Shown here piece by piece: positions 23,102 to 31,172 of a stretch of 62,643 bases of DNA (the stretch's first letter is position 1; the number at the start of each line of letters is the position of its first letter). A program made the translations under genes and the position numbers. Under the pieces are notes generated by a model, which searched no databases, was not told where the DNA came from, and saw nothing but the letters and a program-made list of their open reading frames with translations. Source of the stretch: a virus; IMG/VR virus record IMGVR_UViG_3300044691_000243, positions 1-62,643 of that record. The stretch is one strand, 5' to 3'.

Positions 23102-24250
23102 ATGAATATCTTGGAAGCACGGCGCCAGTCGATGGCGCTTATCGAGGCTGGCAATGCCGTGATCTGGTCGAGCGGCTCCGGCATGGGCAAGTCGCAAGTT
23201 GCCTACGGCATGTTCGAGGAGCTTAGGGACCGCGACGCGGCCAAGGGCATCTCATGGGGCTTCTGCACGTTCTTCGCAGCGACGCAGACGCCCACTGACT
23301 TGATCGGCGTGCAGTTCAAGGGCGAACGCACGTACCAGATCACCAACCCGTCCAGTGGTCAGGTTGAGGACCACAAGATCACGATCACCGACCCGGCCAT
23401 TCCGCTCTGGATGGTCTCCAGCGAGGGTAAGCCGGCGTTCATGTATGATCGCATCTTCCTCCTGATCGATGAGTACGGGCAGGGCGAGGCGGACACCAAG
23501 CGGTCCATAGCCGAAATATTTTTAAACGGGGGAACTCCCCCATGGTACTTGCCGGCCGGCTCTGTCCGTATCGCCTGCACCAACCAAGGTGCACGTTACG
23601 GCGTGAGTAAAGACTTCGATTTCTGTATCGCCCGGCGCTTCACGATACAGATCGAAGGAGATATCGAGATCACGCTTCGCTATCTTGACAAGCCCTATAT
23701 GCATCAGGGCAAGCAGTGGCTGACCACGCCGGTTGTCAAGGCTTGGGCTGCACAGAACCCGGCCGTCGTGTTCGAGAGTGAGCCGAAGGAACAGGGACCG
23801 TGGTGCAACCCGCGGCAACTGTGTGCGGCTGATCGCTATATACAGACGATGTGGCAGCAGGCCGGCAACCAAGACGTTACTCCGGAGATGATGAGCGTGA
23901 TTGCGGGTGGCATCGGTATGCCGGCTGCGACTTCGCTGCTCAGCCATCTGGAGTTCCTGACGCAACTGCCCTCTTATGCCGACGTCGTGGCCGATCCGGT
24001 CGGGACCGAGGTACCAACGCGCGCCGATCTGCAGATGCTGATGGCGTACCAGATGGCTGGATACACTCAAGTGGCGGACCTTGCTCCGTGTATCACGTAT
24101 ATCCAGCGACTGCCCAAAGACATGGGGGTCACGTATATTTCATCTCTCCTACGGAGAGATTATAAAGGCATCATCAACCAGCCGGCAATGCAAGCGTGGA
24201 TCAACAAAAACGCGGCATTGATCTCGATTATTTCTTCGCTGAACAGCTGA
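23102..24250 (+). CDS. MoxR-like AAA+ ATPase
   Basis: 382 residues starting after GAGGAGG. Walker A SGSGMGKSQV is near residues 24-33 and Walker B IFLLIDEYGQGE near 118-129, followed by VRIACTNQGARYG (sensor 1 region) and an arginine-rich FCIARRFTIQ. This is the MoxR/CbbQ subgroup, which works with VWA-domain partners to remodel proteins or insert metals. A VWA metallopeptidase gene follows 1.3 kb downstream, so the two probably form one machine. The substrate is unknown. Confidence 0.85.
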   Translation: MNILEARRQSMALIEAGNAVIWSSGSGMGKSQVAYGMFEELRDRDAAKGISWGFCTFFAATQTPTDLIGVQFKGERTYQITNPSSGQVEDHKITITDPAIPLWMVSSEGKPAFMYDRIFLLIDEYGQGEADTKRSIAEIFLNGGTPPWYLPAGSVRIACTNQGARYGVSKDFDFCIARRFTIQIEGDIEITLRYLDKPYMHQGKQWLTTPVVKAWAAQNPAVVFESEPKEQGPWCNPRQLCAADRYIQTMWQQAGNQDVTPEMMSVIAGGIGMPAATSLLSHLEFLTQLPSYADVVADPVGTEVPTRADLQMLMAYQMAGYTQVADLAPCITYIQRLPKDMGVTYISSLLRRDYKGIINQPAMQAWINKNAALISIISSLNS

Positions 24251-24258
24251 GAACGTAA

Positions 24259-24723
24259 ATGAGCTACGTGAAGGATTGGTGCAGAGCAAACGGATACGAC
24301 TACCGGCTGTATATTTGCTGGATGTCTATGCGCTGGCGCTGCACCAATCCCAAGCGTAAAGACTATCACCGCTACGGCGGGCGCGGGATCAAGGTGTGTG
24401 CCCGATGGGGCAATTACGCGAACTTTGCGGCAGATATGGGTCCGCACCCCGGTAAGGGCTTTTCGCTTGACCGCAAGCGGAACAATGAGAATTACCGCCA
24501 CGGTAACTGCCGGTGGGCAACCACCACGGTGCAGAACCGGAACCGAAATTTATCGACGCGCTCCGGCAAGCTGACCCTTGCAAAGGTGGCGCGGATACGC
24601 AAGCTGTACGCTGGCGATGCTCGATCTAAACGAGGAAGCATTTCTCAGCAGGCACTAGCCGACAGATACGGGATCAGCCGTCCGATGGTCTCGTATATCC
24701 TCAAGGGCACCACATGGAAATGA
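24259..24723 (+). CDS. HNH homing-type endonuclease 1
   Basis: 154 residues. YRLYICWMSMRWRCTNPKRK, HRYGGRGIKVCARW and LDRKRNNENYRHGNCRWAT are the signatures of the free-standing phage HNH family. The last contains the catalytic Asp and Asn. Residues 105-150 form a resolvase-like HTH (ISQQALADRYGISRPMVSYI) for target recognition. The codons for NYRHGN are a palindrome copy; other family members usually read NYEPGN there as I recall. It is a paralogue of the 27822-28259 gene. Confidence 0.9.
   Translation: MSYVKDWCRANGYDYRLYICWMSMRWRCTNPKRKDYHRYGGRGIKVCARWGNYANFAADMGPHPGKGFSLDRKRNNENYRHGNCRWATTTVQNRNRNLSTRSGKLTLAKVARIRKLYAGDARSKRGSISQQALADRYGISRPMVSYILKGTTWK
24492..24506. repeat. 15-bp palindrome copy 7
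   Basis: TTACCG-CCA-CGGTAA inside HNH gene 1 at the active-site region, read NYRHGN. Confidence 0.95.
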
Positions 24724-24753
24724 AGCCGCTCGCTTCATCATTGGGAGGTTAAA

Positions 24754-25062
24754 TCGCAGAGGCAATTCACAATAGAATTAAGGGTAGACTTCGCGGACAG
24801 CGAGAAGCTGGGACCGCTGAAGCAAATCCTGCAGCAAGCCGCACGGCATGCTTATGCTACCGCCATGCTGCTCAGCGACAACCCCAAGTCGACGCGGGTC
24901 GCAATCTTCAGCGATGACTTCTTCACCGGGCATCAGGAGATTGCTCTTCTCGAAGATGTGATCCAGCAGGGCCTGGATGCAACTGGCGAGGACACCAGCG
25001 GTAGCGATAGCATCTCCAGCGAGCTATTGTCGGCGGTGCAGAGCCCGAAAGATGCAGGGTAA
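24754..25062 (+). CDS. Hypothetical protein lacking a recognisable start codon
   Basis: The open frame runs from the HNH stop (24723) to 25062 and reads as a coherent protein (RQFTIELRVDFADSEKLGPL, then FSDDFFTGHQEIALLEDVIQ). No ATG, GTG or TTG is in frame before the ATG at 24865. GGGAGG at 24743 is followed by TTAAATCGCAG, as if an ATG after TTAA had lost two bases. It is either a damaged gene, an assembly error, a non-canonical start, or a shorter protein from 24865 (65 residues). Position 24754 is the nominal first codon. Confidence 0.5.
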   Translation, partial: SQRQFTIELRVDFADSEKLGPLKQILQQAARHAYATAMLLSDNPKSTRVAIFSDDFFTGHQEIALLEDVIQQGLDATGEDTSGSDSISSELLSAVQSPKDAG

Positions 25063-25090
25063 CTGGCCAGACTTAAGAGGGGTACTCACC

Positions 25091-25279
25091 ATGGCAAAGA
25101 GTGATCCACGCTGGCGCAGCTTCTGCGAGCGGTATTTCGTAGCCCGTGCTGGTTTCTTTCGGCAAGACCCCAACGGTCTTGCCGAGGATACCTGGACGTG
25201 CATCCTGGATGCGAAGCGTGTCTACGCCATGATAAAGCGCACTGGCGAGAACATTGAGCCGGAGGATGGCGGGTTTTGA
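25091..25279 (+). CDS. Small hypothetical protein
   Basis: 62 residues from an ATG after AGAGGGG. Aromatic, Arg-rich N-terminus (WRSFCERYFVARAGFF) and a helical middle (LAEDTWTCILDAKRVYAMIK). It lies between the start-less gene and a gene coupled by TTGA. No family recognised. Confidence 0.65.
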   Translation: MAKSDPRWRSFCERYFVARAGFFRQDPNGLAEDTWTCILDAKRVYAMIKRTGENIEPEDGGF

Positions 25280-25587
25280 AATACGCCAGACAAAAAGGGA
25301 CCGGCGCCCACCTGCTCAGCGAAGATGGGTACCGCATACGTAAATGTTACCTGCAGGCCAAGATGCGCTACAGCGAATTTGTCCATAAGAAGCGCCCTAT
25401 TGGCGCATCGTGGCAGGAATATCAGCAATGGAACGATTGGTGCGCCTCCTGGTATGGGGCGCTTATTGCCAACAAGGATCAGGCTGTTGAAGATGCCCTG
25501 ATCCGCAAACGGAAGGAGAAAGCATGTCGCAGAGCACTATACCAGAGATCAGCCCAGAGGAGCTCGAAAAAGAGAGCCTCAAGCTGA
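25276..25587 (+). CDS. Hypothetical basic protein, TTG start
   Basis: 103 residues from a TTG overlapping the upstream stop (TTGA), with GGAGG 10 bases before. Rich in Tyr, Trp and basic residues (YLQAKMRYSEFVHKKRP, WQEYQQWNDWCASWYGAL). Its last 64 bases overlap the VWA metallopeptidase gene in another frame, so the Arg/Ser end may be forced by the overlap. No family recognised. Confidence 0.62.
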   Translation: MKYARQKGTGAHLLSEDGYRIRKCYLQAKMRYSEFVHKKRPIGASWQEYQQWNDWCASWYGALIANKDQAVEDALIRKRKEKACRRALYQRSAQRSSKKRASS

Positions 25588-26801
25588 CGCCGCAGCAGAA
25601 GAGCCAGTGGCAGGACACCATGTCGCTGATGGCGTGGACGTGTCCCGGGTTCCGGCATCTGTTCTACAAGCTCCTCGCGAATAACAAGGGCGAGTATGGT
25701 GCCGTCCCTACGCGACGTGTCCCTGTGGCCGCGACCGACGCGCGCAACATCCTGATCAACCCCGAGGCGTTCTTCAAGTACGACTTGAAAGAGCGCGTGT
25801 TCATCATGGGCCACGAGATCGTGCACAACGTCTATGGCGATGTCGAGTTTTTAAATCGCTGCCACCAGAGTGGCAGCGTGCCAATGGACGACGGGACCAC
25901 GCTGCCGTTCCGCGAGAGCACGATGCAGAAGGCGATGGACTATCGCATTAACGCGCTCCTGAAAGAGAGCAAGATCGGCGCCCCACCCAAGGACTGCTTG
26001 CTGGACGATACGATCGCCACAGCCAACGAAGGCGTGTGTGATGTCTACAAGAAAGTCTATGACGATGAAGAGAGCGGCGGGGCCAAGACCGGCAAGTACC
26101 AGGGGTTTGACGTTATCCTGAAACCTGGCCAGAGTAACGGCACGGGGAGCTCGCAGCGCAATCAGCAGCAGTGGGGTGTCGAGATCGCCGCCGCGCAGAC
26201 GCTGGAGGCGATGAAGTCCCAGGGCCACGGCATGGGTGCGCTGAACAAGATGTTCGAGCAGCTGCTCAATCCAGTCGTTCCATGGACCGACCACATTCAA
26301 GGCATCTTCAACCGCAAGGTAGGATCGGGCAGCTACAACTGGAAGAAGCCTGACCGACGCTTCATCATCCACGACATATATGCTCCATCAAGATCAGGCA
26401 ACGGCGCCGGCTGGGTGGTGTGCTGGGGTGACACGTCGGGCTCATGCATTGCGGACGTGAACAAGTTCATGCCAGAGATTGCCTCTATCCTTGAGGATTG
26501 CCAGCCGCAGCGCCTGACGATCGTGTGGTGTGATGACGGTATCCAGCGGATTGACGAGCTCGCCGAGCCTATGGACCTTGAGACCACACGGGGCGAGGGT
26601 GCTCCGGGCGGAGGCGGCACCAGCTGCACGCCAGTGTTCGACTGGATCGCCGAGCACATCGAGCGCCCCGAAGTGTTCATCGGGTTCACTGATCTGTATG
26701 TGGACTTCCCGCCGCAAGAGCCGGATATCCCGGTGATAATCTGGGCCTCAACCACGGACAAGGTGGCACCGTGGGGCGATACGGTGTATCTCAACCCGTA
26801 A
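25524..26801 (+). CDS. VWA-domain putative metallopeptidase (DUF2201-like)
   Basis: 425 residues with AAGGAG before the ATG. The N-terminal domain has zincin motif GHEIVHNVYGD (about 95-105), preceded by the helical stretch typical of this family. The C-terminal VWA-like domain starts at WVVCWGDTSGSC, with DTSGS as the metal (MIDAS) site near 302, and ends with FIGFTDLYVDFP and VIIWASTTD. In bacteria this type is encoded with MoxR-like ATPases, as here. A role in remodelling or cleaving a host or virion protein is likely but not shown. Confidence 0.88.
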   Translation: MSQSTIPEISPEELEKESLKLTPQQKSQWQDTMSLMAWTCPGFRHLFYKLLANNKGEYGAVPTRRVPVAATDARNILINPEAFFKYDLKERVFIMGHEIVHNVYGDVEFLNRCHQSGSVPMDDGTTLPFRESTMQKAMDYRINALLKESKIGAPPKDCLLDDTIATANEGVCDVYKKVYDDEESGGAKTGKYQGFDVILKPGQSNGTGSSQRNQQQWGVEIAAAQTLEAMKSQGHGMGALNKMFEQLLNPVVPWTDHIQGIFNRKVGSGSYNWKKPDRRFIIHDIYAPSRSGNGAGWVVCWGDTSGSCIADVNKFMPEIASILEDCQPQRLTIVWCDDGIQRIDELAEPMDLETTRGEGAPGGGGTSCTPVFDWIAEHIERPEVFIGFTDLYVDFPPQEPDIPVIIWASTTDKVAPWGDTVYLNP

Positions 26802-27028
26802 TGGCGAGCCGCTTGCAGAGGGCAGAAAGGGTCTTAGCATGCATCGAGCGGCATAACGCGAGATGGCGTTATGCCGCGGAAGAGTGGCGTCGTTATATCA
26901 ATCTGCCAGTGCCTCGCGGCGGGGCGGACAGTGATGAGCTCTTTAAATGGTTTGAAGACCGCGGAGAGTATCTCCGCAGCGAATATCGCGCGCCGATCGA
27001 CCGCAAAATTAAATTACCGTCACGGTAA
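26801..27028 (+). CDS. Small hypothetical protein ended by a palindrome copy
   Basis: 75 residues, start coupled as TAATG. Helical and basic/aromatic (ACIERHNARWRYAAEEWRRY, then FKWFEDRGEYLRSEY). The last codons Leu-Pro-Ser-Arg and the TAA stop are all supplied by the palindrome at 27014-27028, and a strong terminator follows 5 bases later. No family recognised. Confidence 0.7.
   Translation: MASRLQRAERVLACIERHNARWRYAAEEWRRYINLPVPRGGADSDELFKWFEDRGEYLRSEYRAPIDRKIKLPSR
27014..27028. repeat. 15-bp palindrome copy 8
   Basis: TTACCG-TCA-CGGTAA forms the last five codons, including the TAA stop, of the 26801-27028 gene. Confidence 0.95.
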
Positions 27029-27033
27029 TTCTC

Positions 27034-27067
27034 CCCCACAAGCCTCAGGCTTGTGGGGTCTATTTTT
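27034..27067 (+). terminator. Rho-independent terminator
   Basis: Perfect 11-bp stem CCCCACAAGCC/GGCTTGTGGGG, loop TCA, then TCTATTTTT. A textbook terminator that closes the MoxR/VWA transcription unit. A palindrome copy lies 5 bases upstream. Confidence 0.9.
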
Positions 27068-27095
27068 GGAAAAAGCAAAACACAAGGAGGTGAAG

Positions 27096-27815
27096 ATGGG
27101 CTGGCATAACAGGAGAAATGATAAGCGTTCTTCGATCGGAGAGGCTCACGTTGAAAAAGCGGTGGTACAGCTCAGCAGGACCTGCGCAGCGACCGTCGCA
27201 ACGATGACGCGCTACATACCGAGCCGGGAGGAAACACTTCCCATGCTGTTCCGTGACGACGACCTTGCCAAGCTGGCAGCGGTGCGCGGGATGGTCGATC
27301 CGATGTGTAACATAGGACGATATACGATCAATCCAGGTGTTGTCCTGGACATCAAATTCACCGATGCCAAGGTGCCTACGATCGAACTTGGTCGGCTCTA
27401 CCTGCTCGCGCCCCTGGCTCTACCTCCTCGCGCCCCCCTCCTAAGTTATATTGCCGAGGTGAAGGCGATCCATGACAAGTTCGAGGAAGTGAAGGCGGTC
27501 CTGCGCTGGTTCAACCGCGAGGCCACACCAGGGGCTATCCGGTATTACTGGCCAACCGCCCTTGAGCTCTGCCCCGAGGCACCTGCATTTGCCGCTCTGC
27601 AGGAGGTGCCAACGCGCTACCACAACCCGCCAAAGATCAGTTCTTGGCTGCAACCTATCAGGGATGCAGCGGCCACGGTAGCCGGTTCGCTGCTCCTGCC
27701 GGTCGACGCACGCCCACGCATTCGTGATAAAATGTGGTTGACATTCGCGCCCACGACCGTGCATCTGGCCAACGAAGTCTTCTATACTACGGACCAGATG
27801 GTTTATTTTATTTAG
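27096..27815 (+). CDS. Hypothetical protein after terminator
   Basis: 239 residues from the ATG at 27096, with AAGGAGG 8 bases upstream; the open frame continues back over the terminator, but that part is non-coding. The product mixes helices and strands (FRDDDLAKLAAVRGMVDPMC, YIAEVKAIHDKFEEVKAVL) and has no recognised motif. LYLLAPLALPPRAPLL contains a duplicated Leu-Ala-Pro-Leu stretch. It starts the replication-gene unit. Confidence 0.72.
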   Translation: MGWHNRRNDKRSSIGEAHVEKAVVQLSRTCAATVATMTRYIPSREETLPMLFRDDDLAKLAAVRGMVDPMCNIGRYTINPGVVLDIKFTDAKVPTIELGRLYLLAPLALPPRAPLLSYIAEVKAIHDKFEEVKAVLRWFNREATPGAIRYYWPTALELCPEAPAFAALQEVPTRYHNPPKISSWLQPIRDAAATVAGSLLLPVDARPRIRDKMWLTFAPTTVHLANEVFYTTDQMVYFI

Positions 27816-27821
27816 GGTGCT

Positions 27822-28259
27822 ATGCCGAGTTCTTCCTGGCTGCGAGATCATGGGATTGATCCACGACTGTACAACGCGTGGAAGAACATGCGCGCGCGTT
27901 GCTACAGCACAAATCTCAAAGAATACCCGCGTTATGGTGGTCGCGGGATTGCTGTTTGCACGCGCTGGGACAGCTACGCAAACTTCGCCGCCGACATGGG
28001 GCCGCACCCTGGCGCCGGGTGGACCCTAGACCGTAAGAAGAACGATCAAAATTACCGTCGCGGTAACTGCCGCTGGGCGACGAGACAGACGCAAGCTAGA
28101 AATCGCGGATCATACCATACGTGTACGCCGACAATAGCTGCACAGGTTCGGGGCCTTTATCAAACGGGGTTTTTCTCCCAGAGCGCAATCGGGCAGTTCT
28201 TCCACCTGACCCAGACTGACGTGTCACAAATCGTGCGGGGGGTTCGATGGGCGCCGTAA
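27822..28259 (+). CDS. HNH homing-type endonuclease 2
   Basis: 145 residues, paralogue of the 24259 gene: YNAWKNMRARC, PRYGGRGIAVCTRW and LDRKKNDQNYRRGNCRWAT with the HNH active site, then a C-terminal HTH (FFSQSAIGQFFHLTQTDVSQ). NYRRGN is again encoded by a palindrome copy (28052). It sits immediately before, and overlaps by 13 bases, the DNA polymerase gene. Free-standing homing endonucleases commonly occupy such a site next to replication genes. Confidence 0.9.
   Translation: MPSSSWLRDHGIDPRLYNAWKNMRARCYSTNLKEYPRYGGRGIAVCTRWDSYANFAADMGPHPGAGWTLDRKKNDQNYRRGNCRWATRQTQARNRGSYHTCTPTIAAQVRGLYQTGFFSQSAIGQFFHLTQTDVSQIVRGVRWAP
28052..28066. repeat. 15-bp palindrome copy 9
   Basis: TTACCG-TCG-CGGTAA inside HNH gene 2, read NYRRGN, at the same codons as copy 7. 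Confidence 0.95.
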
Positions 28260-30196
28260 CATCCAGAAAGAAGCATCTCCTCCTCATCGATTTAGAGACC
28301 TACTGGGACAAGGACTACACGCTGAAGAAGCTATCAACTCCCGAGTACATCCTAGACCCCCGGTGGGAGTTGCAGATGGCGGCGGTGAAGGCTGACGATG
28401 GGCCACACCAGATTATCGACGGTCCCGATTTTAAAGATTGGTTGGGTCAGTATGACCCAACAATTACCACCACGGTAACTTTCAACAGCCTTTTCGACAA
28501 CAGTGCCATCGCGTGGCGCTACGGCTATGTGCCGCACACCATGCTCGACGCGATGGGCATGGCCCGGGCGCTGCTGGGCCATGCGCTCACGCACTTCTCG
28601 CTCGCTGCCCTCTCGGAGTTCTTCGGTCTCCCGCCCAAGGGGCACCTGATGACGCAGGGCATGCGCCGGACTGACATCATGGCCGCCGGGCTCTGGCCGA
28701 AGTTCTCTGAGTACGCGCTCCGCGACAATATGAACGCCGAGCAGATTTTCCTGAAGCTATATCCGCAGTTCCCGTGGTCCGAGCGGCGCATCATGGACAT
28801 GGTGCTGCGCTGCTGCGTCGTGCCCCGGTTCCACGTTGATGTCCCCATGCTGACACAGCACCTCGCGGACGTTAAGGCGGCGAAGGCGCAGATGCTGGTC
28901 GATGCTGAGAACATCGACAAGAAGATCATCATGTCAACACCCAAGTTCAAAGCGGCCCTTGAGGCGCGCGGCGTCGAAGTCGAGATGAAGCTGTCTCCGA
29001 CGACCGGCAAGGAGACGCCCTGCTTCGCCAAGACAGACGAGTTCATGGAGACGCTGCAGGATCATCCGGACCCGGTGGTGGCCGCGATGGCGGCTGCGCG
29101 CATAGGGCTCAAGAGCACGCTGGAAGAGACGCGCACCGAGAAGCTCCTCTCTATTGCTGGGCTACCCTGGCCGAGTGGCGCCCCCTGTATGCCCATCCCA
29201 CTACGCTACGGTGGCGCGCACACTCACCGGCTATCTGGCGAGTGGAAGATGAACATGCAGAACATGCCAACGGTGCGAGGCTCAAAAGGTAAAAGCAAAT
29301 TAAGACAAAGTCTCCTCGCGCCTCCCGGCCACACGGTTGTCACGTGCGACTTGTCGCAGATCGAGGCGCGGCTATCTGCGTGGATTTGCGGCTGCACGAG
29401 GCTGGTCGACGAGTTTGCCAAAAACATGGACCCGTATAGCTTGCTGGCGGCCGACATCTTCGGCATGCCGGGGCTCAACCGCAAGCTCAAAGCTCCTGAT
29501 GGGAGCCTTGTTTATCCGATCGAGGGTTTCATAGGCAAAACGGGTATTCTGGGGCTGGGCTATGGCTGCGGCAAAGACAATTTCGACACGATGGTTATAG
29601 AGTCTGCCCGCAAGGACGGGCTGGACATCTCGCAGAAGTACACCCGGGCGATCGGTGACAAAGCCGTTGACGCGTATCGCCACCGCTACCGGGAAATCCC
29701 GCGTGGCTGGCGCATCCTCGACCAGCTTATCCAGACCGCGTGGATGTCCGGCTCCGGGCAGGCGAAATTCGGCCCGTGCATGATCTCCTATGGCAACGTG
29801 CTGCTTCCGTCGGGCCTGAGCCTTCGGTACGCCGAGCCGCAATCTCGCTTCAATAAAGAGACCGGGCACGGCGAGTTTCGTTACCGCTACGGTAAATTCT
29901 GGCACAAGCTCTATGGCGCCAAGTTCCTGGAGAACATAGTCCAGGCGTTAGCGAGAATTGTCGTGATGAATGCTGCGCTCCGCATCAGAGACCGGGGGTT
30001 CCACACCGTTAACCCTACGGACTATTTTTTCAATTTGCAGGGACATGACGAACTTGTGTTCTTAGTTCAGAACGCCGAAGTTGACAGAGCGAAAGCGATA
30101 ATTTTAGAAGAGATGCGACGGCGCCCATCGTGGGCATCAGACGCGCCCATCGATGCTGAGCTCGGTCAAGGCGCCTCATACGGAGAGGCAAAATAG
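28247..30196 (+). CDS. DNA polymerase, family A
   Basis: 649 residues. The N-terminus is a DnaQ-like proofreading exonuclease: LLIDLETYW (Exo I), FNSLFDNSAI (Exo II) and YALRDNMNAEQIF (Exo III), so editing looks intact. The polymerase half has motif A VTCDLSQIEARLS (near 365), motif B region LGLGYGCGKDNFD (near 436) and motif C GHDELVF (near 602). No 5' nuclease domain is present, as in T7-like replicases. Two palindrome copies lie within it, at 28464 (ITTTVT) and 29881 (RYRYGK). It is the replicative polymerase with the 1064-residue primase-helicase downstream. Confidence 0.95.
   Translation: MGAVTSRKKHLLLIDLETYWDKDYTLKKLSTPEYILDPRWELQMAAVKADDGPHQIIDGPDFKDWLGQYDPTITTTVTFNSLFDNSAIAWRYGYVPHTMLDAMGMARALLGHALTHFSLAALSEFFGLPPKGHLMTQGMRRTDIMAAGLWPKFSEYALRDNMNAEQIFLKLYPQFPWSERRIMDMVLRCCVVPRFHVDVPMLTQHLADVKAAKAQMLVDAENIDKKIIMSTPKFKAALEARGVEVEMKLSPTTGKETPCFAKTDEFMETLQDHPDPVVAAMAAARIGLKSTLEETRTEKLLSIAGLPWPSGAPCMPIPLRYGGAHTHRLSGEWKMNMQNMPTVRGSKGKSKLRQSLLAPPGHTVVTCDLSQIEARLSAWICGCTRLVDEFAKNMDPYSLLAADIFGMPGLNRKLKAPDGSLVYPIEGFIGKTGILGLGYGCGKDNFDTMVIESARKDGLDISQKYTRAIGDKAVDAYRHRYREIPRGWRILDQLIQTAWMSGSGQAKFGPCMISYGNVLLPSGLSLRYAEPQSRFNKETGHGEFRYRYGKFWHKLYGAKFLENIVQALARIVVMNAALRIRDRGFHTVNPTDYFFNLQGHDELVFLVQNAEVDRAKAIILEEMRRRPSWASDAPIDAELGQGASYGEAK
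28464..28478. repeat. 15-bp palindrome copy 10
   Basis: TTACCA-CCA-CGGTAA, one arm base changed. Inside the DNA polymerase exonuclease region, read ITTTVT. Confidence 0.9.
29881..29895. repeat. 15-bp palindrome copy 11
   Basis: TTACCG-CTA-CGGTAA inside the DNA polymerase gene, read RYRYGK. Confidence 0.9.
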
Positions 30197-30198
30197 TG

Positions 30199-30630
30199 AT
30201 GTCGTCTGCGCCAAAAAAGATATATTTAGCTGGCCCAATGCAAAATATCCCACACTTCAATTTCCCCCGTTTCAATGCCGTCGCCAAAGCCCTCCGCGCA
30301 AACGGCCATGAAGTTTTCAACCCAGCCGAGAAAGATATCGAGCGCCACGGCGGTACGGACATCTCCGCCGGCAACGCGACCGGCTCCCTGGACAAGTCCA
30401 AGTCCGAGCACAAGTTCAGCTTGCGGCAGGCCCTCAAGGAAGACACGGCATACATCTGCGACCACGCCGATTGCATCTGGCTTCTGCCGGGCTGGGAGAA
30501 GTCCAACGGTGCACAGGCCGAACACCGGCTTGCCGTGGCCCTCTTGTCCGAGGGTATGGAGATCGTCTACGTGGCCGACGAGCTGTGCAGGGTGATCGAG
30601 AGTGTCGTGGAGAAGTCCAATGCGTCGTGA
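30199..30630 (+). CDS. DUF4406 protein (nucleoside 2-deoxyribosyltransferase-like)
   Basis: 143 residues. KKIYLAGPMQNIPHFNFPRF at the start and FNPAEKD are typical of DUF4406, a nucleoside deoxyribosyltransferase-like fold; CIWLLPGWEKSNGAQAEHRL carries the likely active-site Glu. These proteins probably act in nucleotide salvage or turnover during phage DNA synthesis. The ATG lies just after the polymerase stop, with GGAGAGG upstream. Confidence 0.85.
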   Translation: MSSAPKKIYLAGPMQNIPHFNFPRFNAVAKALRANGHEVFNPAEKDIERHGGTDISAGNATGSLDKSKSEHKFSLRQALKEDTAYICDHADCIWLLPGWEKSNGAQAEHRLAVALLSEGMEIVYVADELCRVIESVVEKSNAS

Positions 30631-31084
30631 TACACCCAGAACGCGTGCGCGATCTTTATCATCCGCCGCCGCTCCGCCCGCCACCGCGTTCGCGGATTTT
30701 CGCGACACGATCATCCGCCCGACCGCCGACGAAACCGATGCCGTGGCACGGTCGCGCCTTCTAGAGGCGTCCTCCGCGAAGCGCAAGATGTACCCGATCA
30801 CGACGGGCTTCCTAGACTACTTCCCCGACGCGATCGCCGAGGCGGCCATGGTCAGCTTTCTCGGCAACGAAAAGCACAACCCCGGCCAACCGCTGCACTG
30901 GGCACGCGGCAAGTCCATGGACCACGCCGACTGCATGGCGCGACATCTGATCGAGCGGGGTGGGTTCGACGGCGAGCTGCGCCATAGCGCGGCGCTGTTC
31001 TGGCGTGCCGGCGCCCATCTTCAAGAAGAGCTCGAAGCGGCATACGGGCTCGCCCCGCCGCGCGGCGCCAAAGACGCTTCATAA
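30620..31084 (+). CDS. DUF5664/MazZ-type putative dATP/dGTP diphosphohydrolase
   Basis: 154 residues from the ATG at 30620, overlapping the previous gene. KHNPGQPLHWARGKSMDHAD, then HLIERGGFDGELRHSAALFW, matches the family once called DUF5664, whose characterised members include MazZ of cyanophage S-2L. That enzyme removes dATP/dGTP in the 2-aminoadenine pathway. No purZ- or datZ-like gene is visible, so base replacement is not supported and general dNTP control is more likely. A palindrome copy starts immediately after the stop. Confidence 0.75.
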   Translation: MRRDTPRTRARSLSSAAAPPATAFADFRDTIIRPTADETDAVARSRLLEASSAKRKMYPITTGFLDYFPDAIAEAAMVSFLGNEKHNPGQPLHWARGKSMDHADCMARHLIERGGFDGELRHSAALFWRAGAHLQEELEAAYGLAPPRGAKDAS

Positions 31085-31099
31085 TTACCGCCACGGTAA
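31085..31099. repeat. 15-bp palindrome copy 12
   Basis: TTACCG-CCA-CGGTAA, immediately after the stop codon of the MazZ-type gene. Confidence 0.95.
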
Positions 31100-31172
31100 C
31101 AAACGGGTTTAGCTTTGAGCACTCCGGCCAGGGACGAGCGACGAGAACAGGAATTGGAGCGCAGGTCGAAAA

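Noticed and set aside
26871-27095. N-terminal extension of the 27096 gene upstream through the terminator
   Set aside because: It would read through a perfect terminator and overlap the previous gene; AAGGAGG just before 27096 marks the true start.
30620-31084. 2-aminoadenine (Z) genome biosynthesis
   Set aside because: Only a MazZ-type gene is present; no purZ- or datZ-like gene can be seen in the window.
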